DNA of 64,000 nt from positions 1,364,001 to 1,428,000 of the forward strand of contig NZ_CP089309.1 of the NCBI RefSeq assembly GCF_021228795.1. Reading direction: 5' to 3'. Every line of letters starts with the position of its first letter. Positions within the stretch are counted from its first letter, which is position 1. The translations under genes were made by a program, and so were the position numbers. The notes under the pieces were generated by a model. The model ran no database searches, was not told the DNA's origin, and saw only the letters and a program-made list of their open reading frames with translations. The stretch comes from Thiocapsa bogorovii (GTDB lineage Bacteria > Pseudomonadota > Gammaproteobacteria > Chromatiales > Chromatiaceae). Below, piece by piece: positions 35,852 through 45,292 of this stretch.

Positions 35852-37597
35852 ATGAGCCATGCCGCCCGAACCGGAGCCGCCATCTTCTTCGATGTTCTGA
35901 CCGACCTCGGGGTCGAGTATCTGTTCGGCCACACGGGCGGCGCGGTCATCCCCCTGCACGTCGAGTTGAATCGACGGATGCGCCGCCGCGACCCGGCACC
36001 CAAGTTCATCCTCTGCCGTCAGGAAGGCGGCGCCGGACATGCCGCGGAGGGCTATGCGCGGACGAGCGGACGGGTCGGCGTGGCGATCGCCACCTCGGGA
36101 CCGGGCGCGACCAACCTGGCCACGCCCATCGCGGATGCGCACAAGGACTCGATCCCGACGCTCTTCATCACCGGCCAGGTGCCGAGTGCGGCGATCGGCA
36201 CCGATGCCTTCCAGGAGGTCGATACCGTCGGCTTCACGCGGCCGATCTCCAAGCACAACTATCTGGTCAAGGATGTCCGCGACCTGGAGTGGGTGCTGCG
36301 CGAGGCCTATGCGCTGGCAACCCGTGGCCGACCCGGACCGGTCGTGGTCGACATCTGCAAGGACGTGCAGCTGGCCGAAACGAGCCGAGATCCGAGCGGA
36401 CAGAATGCGCCCCGGATCCGTCATCGCGAGCCGATCGCATTCGACCCGGTGAAGGCCGACGCCATCCTAGCCGCACTCGCCGCCGCCGAACGCCCGGTCG
36501 TGAAGGCCGGCGGGGGGGTCATCCATGCCAACGCGGCAGCGGCGCTGCGCTCGTTCGCCGAGCGTTTCGCCGTCCCGGTCACAACCACCTTCAACGCCCT
36601 CGGTGCCCTCCCCTTCGAGCTGCCGCACAACCTCGGCATGCCGGGCATGCACGGGACCATCCCGGCCAACTATGCCCTGCGCGATGCCGACCTGATCCTC
36701 TCGCTCGGCGGACGGTTCGACGACCGGGTCGCGGTGAAGGGTTTCGCCACCGGCAAGCGCATTGCGCATGTCGACATCGACCCCTCCGAGATCGACAAGA
36801 CCATCGCGACCGATCTGCACCTGGTCGCGGAGCTCGGTGACTTCCTCGAGCACGCCTTGAGCACCGGACAGGCCGCCGACCATGCCGACTGGCTCGCCCG
36901 AATCGCGCAGTGGCGCGAGCAGATGCCCAAACCCTATGGCCGGTCCGACTACATCAAGCCGCAGGCCGTCGTCGAGATCATCTCCGAGCTGACGGCGGGC
37001 GACGCGACCCTGGTCACGGGTGTCGGCCAGCATCAGATGTGGTCGGCGCAGTATTATCGCTTCCGCCGGCCGCGCCAGTGGGTCAGCTCGGGCGGGCTCG
37101 GGACCATGGGCTTCGGCCTGCCGGCAGCGATCGGCGCCTGGTTCGCCGACCCAGCCCACCCGCTCGTCCTGATCGACGGCGACGGCAGTTTTCAGATGAA
37201 CATCCAGGAGCTCGGCACCCTGGTCGCCAACCGGATCCCGCTGAAGATCTTCGTCCTGAACAACAGCTTTCTCGGGATGGTCCGCCAGTGGGAGGACATG
37301 ATGGACGAGGGTCATCACTACGAGACCTGTCTCGCCCGCGACGCGAGCTGTGATCCGGACTGCATGGACCTGGATCAGACCTGTCGGCGTCAGATCCCGA
37401 ACCTGACCGGCCTCAAATACGTCTATCCGCGCCTTAAGACCCAGCGCATCAAGCATCCGAAGGATCTGCGCGAGGGCGTCGCCCAAGCGCTGGCCGAGCC
37501 CGGCCCGGTCCTGGTCGATGTCTGGGTCGACAAGGCCGAGAACGTCATCCCCATGGTACGCCCGGGTCATCGCCTCGACCAGATGATCGAGTCCTGA
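35852..37597 (+). CDS. ilvB: acetolactate synthase large subunit-type ThDP enzyme
   Basis: 581 residues, three ThDP-family domains. The N-terminal PYR domain contains catalytic Glu58 in CRQEGGAGHAAEGYAR and GVAIATSGPGATNLATPIAD. The central domain includes FDDRVAVKGF. The PP domain has the ThDP/Mg motif IDGDGSFQMNIQEL followed by NN and FLGMVRQWEDMM. This matches biosynthetic acetolactate synthase, condensing pyruvate to acetolactate for branched-chain amino acids. An insertion with three cysteines (around DASCDPDCMDLDQTCRRQ) is unusual. No small subunit gene (ilvN) is adjacent, so this may be a paralogue. Confidence 0.85.
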   Translation: MSHAARTGAAIFFDVLTDLGVEYLFGHTGGAVIPLHVELNRRMRRRDPAPKFILCRQEGGAGHAAEGYARTSGRVGVAIATSGPGATNLATPIADAHKDSIPTLFITGQVPSAAIGTDAFQEVDTVGFTRPISKHNYLVKDVRDLEWVLREAYALATRGRPGPVVVDICKDVQLAETSRDPSGQNAPRIRHREPIAFDPVKADAILAALAAAERPVVKAGGGVIHANAAAALRSFAERFAVPVTTTFNALGALPFELPHNLGMPGMHGTIPANYALRDADLILSLGGRFDDRVAVKGFATGKRIAHVDIDPSEIDKTIATDLHLVAELGDFLEHALSTGQAADHADWLARIAQWREQMPKPYGRSDYIKPQAVVEIISELTAGDATLVTGVGQHQMWSAQYYRFRRPRQWVSSGGLGTMGFGLPAAIGAWFADPAHPLVLIDGDGSFQMNIQELGTLVANRIPLKIFVLNNSFLGMVRQWEDMMDEGHHYETCLARDASCDPDCMDLDQTCRRQIPNLTGLKYVYPRLKTQRIKHPKDLREGVAQALAEPGPVLVDVWVDKAENVIPMVRPGHRLDQMIES

Positions 37598-37602
37598 GCC
37601 CG

Positions 37603-37687
37603 TAAACCGCGTCTAGAGTGAAATGCAGCATCGTTCACGTTGTGTCGAGATCAAGGATTTTTCCGACCTTTTCGGAGACGCGGTTTA
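37603..37687. repeat. palindromic intergenic element, copy b
   Basis: TAAACCGCGTC (37603-37613) and GACGCGGTTTA (37677-37687), perfect arms, 85 bases, six bases after the ilvB stop. The interior resembles copy d on the left side (GTGAAATGCA versus GTGACATGCA). Confidence 0.75.
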
Positions 37688-37710
37688 GAATTTAATTCTT
37701 TTGAATATTT

Positions 37711-37796
37711 TAAACCGTGCCGTCTCCAACAACCGTCGGAGCCGGCGCGGCCAAGCCCGTGCAAGCAACAACCCATACCGCATCGGGCGCGGTTTA
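37711..37796. repeat. palindromic intergenic element, copy e
   Basis: Second element in tandem with copy b: TAAACCGTGCC at 37711-37721 and GGCGCGGTTTA at 37786-37796, 86 bases, arms with one mismatch. It ends 24 bases before the Shine-Dalgarno of the WD40 gene. Confidence 0.65.
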
Positions 37797-37831
37797 GAAT
37801 CCATTCGCATCAGTCAATTAAGGAGAACCCG

Positions 37832-38884
37832 ATGCCTACCCCACACTGGCGCTCCGTGCCGCGCACGGCCGCAACGGACACCATCTACGGACTCGCCCTC
37901 AGCCCCGACGGCCAGCGCCTGGCCACCGCAAGCTGGGACAGCCTGGTCAAGATCTGGGACGTCGCCGCGGGACGCGTCGAGCACGTGCTGCAGGGTCACG
38001 ACGGGCGGGTCTACACCGTGCGCTTCCACCCGGACGGCCGCCGGGTCGCCTCGGGCGGGACGGACACGACGGTGCGTCTCTGGGACGCCGCCAGCGGTGC
38101 CGAGCTCTGGAACCAAAGCGGCCACAGCAGTCTGGTCTACAGCGTCGACTTCCAGCCCGGCGGCGCGCTGCTGGCCTCCGGGAGCGAAGACGGCACCATC
38201 TGCATCTGGAAATGCGCCGACGGTACCCTGGTGCGCACCATCGAGGGACATCCCCAATACGTGCAGGGCGTGGTCTTCTCGATCGACGGCACGCGCCTGG
38301 TTTCGGGCAGCCGCGACTGCACCATGGCGGTCTGGGACGTCGACTCGGGCGAGGAGCTGCTGCGCCTGGACGTCGTCAACAACGGTATCAACAGCACGCA
38401 GTTCAGCCCCGACGGCACCCGGCTCCTGCTGAGCAACGTCGACGGCTCGATCGGTCTGTGGGACCTCGAGAAGGGCGGGCTCATCATGGAGATGGAAGAG
38501 CACACCTATCCGGTCTGGAGCGCGGTCTTCAGCCCGGACGGCAAGATGATCGCCTCGGGCAGCGCGGACAAGACGATCGTTCTCTGGGACGCCGCCACCG
38601 GCGCGGAGATGACGCGCCTGACCGGACACGAGAAGGACGTCTACTGCGTCGCCTTCAGCCCCGACGGCAAGTGGCTCTACTCCGGCAGCGTCGACAAGCA
38701 CATCCGGGCTTGGAGCCTGGACAGCGCCGACCCGCGGTGGGAAAAGCTCAGCACCGCCTGGCAGACCGCGGAGGCTGAGGATGCGAAAGCCGCCGCCGAG
38801 GCAGCGCAAGCGCTGGCCGACCAAACACCCGCGAAGGCACCCGCAACGGGTCTCTTCGGACGACTGTTCGGCGGCAAGCGCTGA
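37832..38884 (+). CDS. WD40-repeat protein, single seven-bladed propeller
   Basis: 350 residues; AAGGAG at 37820-37825 fixes ATG 37832. Seven WD40 units are countable, each with a FSPDG-like turn and a WD or equivalent end: residues about 20-60, 61-103, 104-145, 146-188, 189-230, 231-273, 274-315. After the propeller come an Ala-rich helix (about 325-340) and a GLFGRLFGGKR tail. No signal peptide and no fused kinase or protease. It is a stand-alone cytoplasmic scaffold. It follows two palindromic repeats downstream of ilvB, so co-transcription with ilvB is doubtful. Confidence 0.85.
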   Translation: MPTPHWRSVPRTAATDTIYGLALSPDGQRLATASWDSLVKIWDVAAGRVEHVLQGHDGRVYTVRFHPDGRRVASGGTDTTVRLWDAASGAELWNQSGHSSLVYSVDFQPGGALLASGSEDGTICIWKCADGTLVRTIEGHPQYVQGVVFSIDGTRLVSGSRDCTMAVWDVDSGEELLRLDVVNNGINSTQFSPDGTRLLLSNVDGSIGLWDLEKGGLIMEMEEHTYPVWSAVFSPDGKMIASGSADKTIVLWDAATGAEMTRLTGHEKDVYCVAFSPDGKWLYSGSVDKHIRAWSLDSADPRWEKLSTAWQTAEAEDAKAAAEAAQALADQTPAKAPATGLFGRLFGGKR

Positions 38885-38977
38885 CGATGAGTGCCGCCTG
38901 TGCGATGCCGTGCAGATGATCCCTTCGGCGGCGTTGGGCGAGCGGGCCGTTCCAAGGCATCATTGCCCTTTCGCTCA

Positions 38978-39205
38978 GCCGCGGTTTAGCGATGGAAAGC
39001 GGTCGTGCAGGTTCAGGCGGGACCGACGCAGATAGGCAAAAAAATAGCCGGTTCCGAAATCGTCGACCGCCAGGAGAATGCCATGCTCGCGCAGACGCTC
39101 GAAGACGCCTGCCGCATCGCCCTCGCGCTCTATCGGAGCGCTCTCGATGACCTCGATCTTGAGCGCGAGCTGATCGGCCGGGAGACCGTTCTCCCGAAGC
39201 ACGCG
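38978..39205 (-). pseudogene. EAL-domain fragment (partial duplicate of the GGDEF/EAL gene)
   Basis: The frame gives RVLRENGLPADQLALKIEVI, DAAGVFERLREHGILLAVDD, FGTGY, then degenerates. It corresponds to the DDFGTGY region of the EAL domain in the gene at 41617-44926. The DNA of the two (about 38995-39205 and 41885-42085) is visibly alike at many contiguous blocks, for example TAGCCGGTTCCGAA and GTCGTCGACCGCCA. The fragment lacks all other EAL residues. Its end coincides with a solo arm of the palindromic element (38978-38986). It marks the far side of the dcm-vsr segment. Confidence 0.65.
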
Positions 39206-39228
39206 CGGCAAACTCCGAAAACCAGGAA

Positions 39229-39293
39229 CAGACCACGGTTTCGGGCCTATATCGGTCATCCGAGTTGGCATGAAAGCAGAAAACCGTGGTCTG
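39229..39293. repeat. REP-like palindrome
   Basis: Perfect 13-base arms CAGACCACGGTTT (39229-39241) and AAACCGTGGTCTG (39281-39293), spacer 39 bases, extended outward by imperfect CCAGG/CCCCAGG. It lies directly next to the EAL fragment. It looks like a REP element of the kind mobilised by Y1 (RAYT) transposases; none is in the window. Confidence 0.6.
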
Positions 39294-39674
39294 TCCCCAG
39301 GCCCCCACTCGACGGCAGACGCGACCTGGTCTCGCTGATGTTGGAACGGCTGGTTCGTGACTAGCGACCGCGTCCGCCGCGCGTCAATTTGCCGGATCGC
39401 GATGTCCGAGCGCCGCTCCGGGGGACCGATGATCAGGAAGCCCGTATCGCCGGCAACCCGGAAGCAGCGGTCATCCGGAACGCCCGTCGCTGGACTCATC
39501 ACGGACGCCGGATGCCCGATCAGGTGCTCCGCAACGTTCGCCCCAACCAACTGCAAACGCCACCGTCGAGTGTGCAAGGAATAGTCGGCCGACGCCATGG
39601 CTGGCATGAAGCGGCCGAACCGCTACCGCTTGGTTGACAAGCCCAGCGCAGTCCACCGGCGCCGGCGTGGGACT
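39294..39674. other. intergenic, no convincing gene
   Basis: A minus-strand frame upstream of the EAL fragment continues through here to 39607, with a Gly/Pro-rich product I cannot assign. It may be a decayed remnant. Confidence 0.3.
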
Positions 39675-39703
39675 GGGTGGACTTCGCTCTCGCTCGTCCA
39701 CCC
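39675..39703. repeat. hairpin repeat GGGTGGAC/GTCCACCC
   Basis: Eight-base perfect stem with a 13-base loop. A further copy of the arm (AGTCCACC) lies at about 39646. A similar arm, GTAGGGTGGACGAG, occurs at 24403, where the cardiolipin synthase remnant begins. Confidence 0.5.
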
Positions 39704-39813
39704 TCCGGGGCCGCAATGTGAAAAACGCGCCCGCGTCGAGTCGCGTCAGTGAGATCCCGGCGAGGTCGAATTAACCTGGCCCATCGATCAACTCCTTGAT
39801 GAGGATACAGCCT

Positions 39814-41049
39814 TCAGAAGCCGCTCGCGGAAGCGATGCCGTACGTAGGATCCACTTGAATCGACGGACCCTCTCGGGTCACATCCTCGCGGGTCAAGTG
39901 CGCACCCGGCAAAAGCGTCTCCACAAGCGTCGGCCGCCGGCCTGTTAAGATCCATTCACAGAGATGCGCGATCTGATGGGAGATCAGCGGCGGTACGGCG
40001 TCGCCGATATGCCGATAGAGGTTCGAGAGGGCCGCGTCGGCGAAGACGAAATCGTTCGGGAAGCCTTGCAGCATGGCCATCTCTCGAACGGAGCACAGGC
40101 GGTCTGCCTCCGGATGGGCATAGCGACCGTTGCCGACGTGTGCGCATTCCCGTTTGATGGTCTGCGCGGGCTTACCCCAGGCCATCCTGCCGTAGACGTC
40201 GGGATAGGAGCCGAACCGACGCTCCCGCGCGATCCGCTGCATGGCGGGTGTCAGAAGCTGCTCGCGGTCCGGTCGCGACAGCAGGTCCATCCATGAGCCG
40301 CCGTCGCGTGGCGTCGCCCTTAGACGGCGGATCACCTCCGGGGAGGCGAAGCCGGGATAGGTCTCGACCCCGCTCGACCGGGGATCGATCGCCGCGAAGG
40401 CCCGCCGGACCGTCAACGCGTCGGCGCGCACGCGCCAGCCTTCCCAGAGATCATCGAGCGTCCGCATGGCGAGCGGGCGCTTGACCGCGATGACGATGGC
40501 GCGCTCTCTGATCTGCGGCAGACCAAAACGGCTGAGCAGATGGGTTGCACCGGACACCGCGTAGCCAAGCTCGGTCAGATCCCGGCAAAGACCCTGATAG
40601 TGGTGCGAGAAGTTGCCCCGAATCAGCTCGCGGGCGTTCTCCATCACCAGGATGTCCACGTCGAGGACGGCGGCGAACTGTGCACAGCGGCGGACCAGGC
40701 TATTGCGCAGGTCGTCGCTCAGATGGTTGCTGGGATTGGCGCGGCTGAAGCCGGTGCAGGGCGGACAGGCCGACAGGACATTGACGCGGGTCGATGCATT
40801 CAGCCCCAGGCGCTCGGGAAGCTCGTCCGCGGTGACGCTCGAGAGGTCGATGGCGACAGGCGTAACGCCGATGTTCCGCGCGTAGGTGGCGTTGCACTGA
40901 AGTGCTCCTCCCCCACTGCTGGGTTTCCCCACCTCGGCGTCTGCCGCCGCGATGACCTGAAAGACCGGGTGGCGGTGGAAGCCGAAGCTCATTCCGCCGG
41001 CTCCGGAAAAGAGATCGACCAGGGTAAAGCAGGTCGTCGCTTGACTCAT
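39814..41049 (-). CDS. dcm: DNA (cytosine-5-)-methyltransferase
   Basis: 411 residues. Motif I is TLVDLFSGAGGMSFGF. Motif IV has the catalytic cysteine (SACPPCTGFSRANPS). Motif VI is ENARELI, a variant of ENV. Motif VIII is LPQIRERAIVIA; motif IX and target-recognition region follow from about 230, and motif X is GDAVPPLISHQIA. It adds a methyl group to C5 of cytosine at a site that cannot be read from sequence. ATG 41049 starts five bases after the vsr stop. No restriction endonuclease gene is nearby, so it is an orphan methyltransferase or the remains of a restriction system. Confidence 0.9.
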   Translation of the reverse strand: MSQATTCFTLVDLFSGAGGMSFGFHRHPVFQVIAAADAEVGKPSSGGGALQCNATYARNIGVTPVAIDLSSVTADELPERLGLNASTRVNVLSACPPCTGFSRANPSNHLSDDLRNSLVRRCAQFAAVLDVDILVMENARELIRGNFSHHYQGLCRDLTELGYAVSGATHLLSRFGLPQIRERAIVIAVKRPLAMRTLDDLWEGWRVRADALTVRRAFAAIDPRSSGVETYPGFASPEVIRRLRATPRDGGSWMDLLSRPDREQLLTPAMQRIARERRFGSYPDVYGRMAWGKPAQTIKRECAHVGNGRYAHPEADRLCSVREMAMLQGFPNDFVFADAALSNLYRHIGDAVPPLISHQIAHLCEWILTGRRPTLVETLLPGAHLTREDVTREGPSIQVDPTYGIASASGF

Positions 41050-41053
41050 GCAG

Positions 41054-41602
41054 TCACCCGTCTTGATCCACATCGCCTTTAAGTGTTTTTGGGCCGATCC
41101 GGTAGCGTCGCTTCTCTTCGGCGACTTGCAGTAACCGCCGAGGATCGAGTGTCCCGATATCGCATCCGCCATCCTCCGGCACGGCGGCTCCGTCGGTCAA
41201 TGCCGAAACCACGCGAAAGGCGACCGCAACAGGATCGCGGTACAGCTCGCACTCCCAGACCACGATGACCTTCCAACCCGAGGCCTCGAGCACGGCGACG
41301 GCCTCGGCGTCGCGCGCGACGTTGCGCTCGAGCTTCTCTTTCCAGAAGGCCGCGTTGGTGCGCGGCAAGGTCGCGCGCTTGCAGTCGGCATGGTGGTGCC
41401 AGAAGCAGCCGTGAACGAAGACGACGGCGCGATACTTGGGCAGGATCAGGTCCGGACGACCCGGAAGTCCGCCCCCGCCGAGGCGATACCGAAATCCGAG
41501 CCGGTGCAGTGCGGAGCGCAGGATCCATTCGGGCTTGGTGTCCTTGCCGACGACCCTGGCCATCAGCCGCGAACGCTGGTCAGGGGTGAGCTGATCCGTC
41601 AT
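41054..41602 (-). CDS. vsr: very short patch repair endonuclease Vsr
   Basis: 182 residues. The start MTDQLTPDQRSRLMARVVGK continues DTKPEWILRSALHRLGFRYR, GRPDLILPKYRAVVFVHGCF with the metal-binding Asp, and WHHHADC with catalytic/zinc His/Cys residues. It nicks 5' of T in T:G mismatches formed when 5-methylcytosine deaminates. It is fused in operon with the C5 methyltransferase, as expected. The start lies 14 bases downstream of the GGDEF/EAL stop on the same strand, so transcription may come through that gene. The C-terminus is longer than in E. coli Vsr (156 residues). Confidence 0.9.
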   Translation of the reverse strand: MTDQLTPDQRSRLMARVVGKDTKPEWILRSALHRLGFRYRLGGGGLPGRPDLILPKYRAVVFVHGCFWHHHADCKRATLPRTNAAFWKEKLERNVARDAEAVAVLEASGWKVIVVWECELYRDPVAVAFRVVSALTDGAAVPEDGGCDIGTLDPRRLLQVAEEKRRYRIGPKTLKGDVDQDG

Positions 41603-41616
41603 TGGACGCGCCGGTC

Positions 41617-44600
41617 TTAGGTTGCAACCCGAAGGACCAACGATCGCCCCTCGTCGCCGTGCAGCAACGCGGTGATGGCATCCGGCTCCAAGGGGCGACT
41701 CTTCAGATAGCCTTGGAAGAGATCGCACCCTTGGGTGCGCAAGATGTCGAGCTGGGCTTGGGTTTCGACCCCCTCGGCCAGGACCTTCAATCCGAGTGCG
41801 TGCCCCATAGCGATGATGGCATCGACAATGGTGCGGGCGTCCGGCTGTTGGTCGATCTCGTCGATGAAACGCTTGTCGATCTTGAGCAGGTCCAGATGGA
41901 ACCGACGCAGATACGCAAAAGATGAATAGCCGGTTCCGAAGTCGTCGACCGCCATGCGGATGCCCTGCTCGCGCAGCCGGTCGAGGACACCTGCGGTGTC
42001 GTTCTCGCGTTCCATCAGCGCGCTTTCCGTGAGCTCCAGCTCGAGCTGCTCGGCCGGGAAACCTGTCTGCGTCAATACGCGAGCAACGGCCTCGGCGATG
42101 TCGCCTTGGCGCAATTGATGTGCGGAGAGGTTGACCGCGACGACCAAGGGGTCGATGCCGGCCCGCATCCACCTGACGCCTTGACGACAAGCCTCGTGCA
42201 ACACCCACTCGCCGAGCGCTCCGATCAGGCCCGTCTCTTCGGCGAGCGGGATGAACTCGCCCGGCGGGATCAAACCGCGCTCGGGATCGCGCCAGCGCAC
42301 CAGGGCCTCGACACCGACGATGCGTCCCGTGGCGATCTCGACCTGCGGTTGATAATGCGCGACCAGTTGGCCCTCGGCCAATGCGCCGCGCAGTCGCCGT
42401 TCGGTCTCCACGCGCAGCCGCGCGCTGCGCGTCAGATCCTCGGTGTAGAAATCGAAACGATTGCGACCGCCCGCCTTCGCCCGATAGAGGGCGGCATCGG
42501 CTTGGCGCAGCATCTCCCCGGCATCCTCAGTTTGTCCGTCGAAGACGCTGATCCCGATGCTGGCGCCGATACGCACCTCGCTGCCTACGGACAGACTGGC
42601 GGTCTCGTTCAACGCCGCGATCAGGCGTTCGGCGACACGGGCGGCATCCTGCGGATCGACGATATCTTCGAGGAGGACCGCAAACTCGTCCCCGCCGAGG
42701 CGGGCCAAGGTGTCGGCGGAAACCAGACACCCGCCGAGGCGCCGCGCCGTCTGTCGGAGCAGGTCATCCCCGGCAGGATGACCGAAGCTGTCGTTGATGT
42801 CCTTGAAGCGATCGAGATCCAGCAGCAACAACGCCAGGAGCTGGCCTTCCCGGGCCGCGACCTCGATTGCGTGGCCGAGGCGTGAGACGAGCAGGAGACG
42901 ATTGGGCAGCTCGGTCAGAGGATCGTGATGGACCAGAAACTCCAACCGCGACTCCGACTCCTTGATCCGCGACAGGTCCGAGAAGGCGCCGACATAGTGG
43001 ACGACCTGCCCCGCGTCGTCCCGGACCGCGCTGATGTTGAGCAACACCGGGTAGAACTCGCCGCTCTTGCGCCGATTCCACAGCTCGCCCTGCCAGTGGC
43101 CGGTTGTATCGATCTGTCGCCACAGGGCGTCGAAGAAGGCGGCGTCGTGGCGGTCCGATCGAAGGAAACCCGGTGTCTGTCCGACCGCCTCGTCTTCGCG
43201 ATAGCCGGTCAGCTCGACGAACGCCTGGTTGACCTGAAGGATGCGCCTTTCGCGATCCGTCACTACGACACCCTCGCGCGTGTTCTCGAACAGCGCCGCG
43301 GCGAGCCGGAGTCGCTCTTCCTGGCGCTTGCGCTCGCTGATGTCGTCGACGGTCGCGACGAAATAGTCGATGGCCCCGTCCTCGTGCCGCACGGCGCGGA
43401 CATCGATCTCGGCCTGGACCATCCGCCCGTCTTTGCGCACGAAGCGCTTTTCCATTGCGTAACCGTCCGACTGCCCGGCCACCACCCGCTCGAACGCCGC
43501 CAGATCTTTCTCCAGATCCGGCGGATAGGTCAACGCGACCCATGTCATCTCGGCCAACTCCTCGCGCGAGTAACCGAGGATCTCGCACAGCCGGTCATTG
43601 AAGCGAGTCCATTGCTTGGTCTTCGGGGAAGTAATCGCCATGCCCACAAAGGGGAGCTCGTAGAACTTCATCAACAGCCGGTCCTTCTCGGCGGCCTGAG
43701 CCGCCATCTCAAGGAGATGGGCGCGCTGCTGCAGACGCCTGGATAGCCCCCCGACGATACCGACGACCACAAGCGCGAAGAAGGCAATCAGGCTGACCCA
43801 AAAGACCAAGACCTTCAGAGGCGCCATCACCTCCGCACGGTCGACCTTGGCGATCAGACGCCAATCGGTCCCGACGATCTGACGGTACACGGCCAGCACG
43901 GGTACACCTCGATAATCGACGCCCGGGACCCGTCCGGAGATTGCAGTCCGGGCAAGTGCGTCGGTCGCCGGAAGCAGCGTCGAGAGCGATTCCCGATGAC
44001 TCAGCGGCATCCAGTCCGCATGTCTGGCGGTGGTCAGAAACACGGCCGAATCGCCGACGCGCTCGACCAATAGGGTCTCGCCGCTCGGACTGGACGTCGG
44101 CCAGAGTCGGAAGAGCGGGAAGAAAAAGCCGGCGGGATCCGTATGCATCACGACGGTCGCGACCGTTCGTCGTATTCCGCCCTCGGTGACGGAGAGCGGC
44201 ACTGCCCAATCCAGGTGGTAGGCGCCGTCTTCGCCACGGTGGAGACTGCCGTGCACCGTCCTTCCCTCGGCGTGGGCACGAGCGATCAGGGCCGGGAGCG
44301 CATCATGAGGGGCATAGTTCTCGCCGACGGTCAGAACTTGTCGTAAATCCGGATCGAAAACCAGGACCCCCTCGTAGCCGCGCGCAGCCGCCAGCGCGCC
44401 GAGTCGGCCCGAGATGTCCCGGGCCAGTACCGGATCCGCATCGGGCTCGCGCAGCAGGGTGTCGAGACGCCGCACGAAGGCGGCGTCGGCCGCAAGCAGT
44501 CTCCCGTCGGCCTCGCGAACGGCCGTCCATTGTTCCAGTTGATCGGCCTTGAGCGCGGCGATCGCGGCCAGGTTCTCGTAAGCATCATGCTCGAGTTGCG

Positions 44601-44926
44601 GACCGTGGATCAGGACAATGCCGAAGCTGAGCAAGGGGACGAGGCAGGTCAGGCCCAGAAAAACCAGCAGTAGGCGGCCGGGCTTGACCGGCTCTTCGGC
44701 CGCTTCCGGCAACCGGTCGATGAGGCGATGCAGGAGCATGTAGAGAAGGCCGGCCGTCACGGGCCACGAACAGCCAACCCTTGAACATGCTCAGCCACAG
44801 CAGCGCAGCGGAGTTGCCCGCACCCCGCGACAACAGCCAATCCGAGACGGCGATCCAGACCAGTGAAAAGCCGAGATAAAGAAGGGTGATGCGAAGGGCG
44901 GGCGACCCTCGAAAAAGGTGCTTCAT
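41617..44926 (-). CDS. membrane c-di-GMP enzyme: Cache-PAS-PAS-GGDEF-EAL, with apparent frameshift near the N-terminus
   Basis: The true start appears to be ATG 44926 (GAGG six bases upstream), encoding a membrane helix LRITLLYLGFSLVWIAVSDW and FKGWLFVA. At the GGG run 44761-44763 the frame shifts; removing one base joins it to TAGLLYMLLHRLIDRLPEAA. From there it is uninterrupted for 1047 residues: second helix, periplasmic Cache-like sensor, third helix (VFWVSLIAFFALVVVGIVGG), two PAS domains, GGDEF with intact GGDEF, and EAL with EALVRW and DDFGTGYSSF. It likely makes and breaks c-di-GMP. The ORF open from GTG 44760 alone would lack the first helix. A sequencing error is as likely as a real lesion. 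Confidence 0.82.
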
Positions 44927-45292
44927 CGGTTTCCTCGGTTCACGGCCGCCCTGTTGCGGGCCGTCGTGTGCATCGCGTCCTGCTCCGACGGGCCGAGCGT
45001 TCTGCGCAAAGAGCCCCGAAGCAAGCATTGCAGAGACGAATGCTGTCACTTGACAAAATTCATCAGGTTAAGCTTGCCGCGTTGAAGCAAGAACACCATC
45101 TTATCGTAACTACAGGAGGTCCGCGGGGTACACCGGGGACCCTACTGCCAACCCCCTCAGATCGAGGCGTCCCGGTCGACGCCCGGCGCTTGAATCGTAC
45201 CGATGGCGAGCGCGGAAGAATGGCCGCTTAGGTTCGCAGAATCCCCAACACCACTGAGACGGCCCTCTCGAAACGAGGGATGGAGACCGACA
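44927..45292. other. divergent intergenic region upstream of glcB
   Basis: 366 bases. TTGACA at 45050-45055 is a good -35, but no convincing -10 follows at 16-18 bases. The small hairpin CTTGC...GCAAG (45073-45091) is visible. No gene seen. Confidence 0.35.

Noticed and set aside
41603-42208. N-terminal extension of Vsr to 384 residues
   Set aside because: The extra 202 residues are antisense-free but lie in a wrong frame of the GGDEF/EAL gene; the family start MTDQL is at 41602.
45050-45080. sigma-70 promoter upstream of glcB
   Set aside because: TTGACA is perfect but no acceptable -10 hexamer occurs 16-18 bases downstream.
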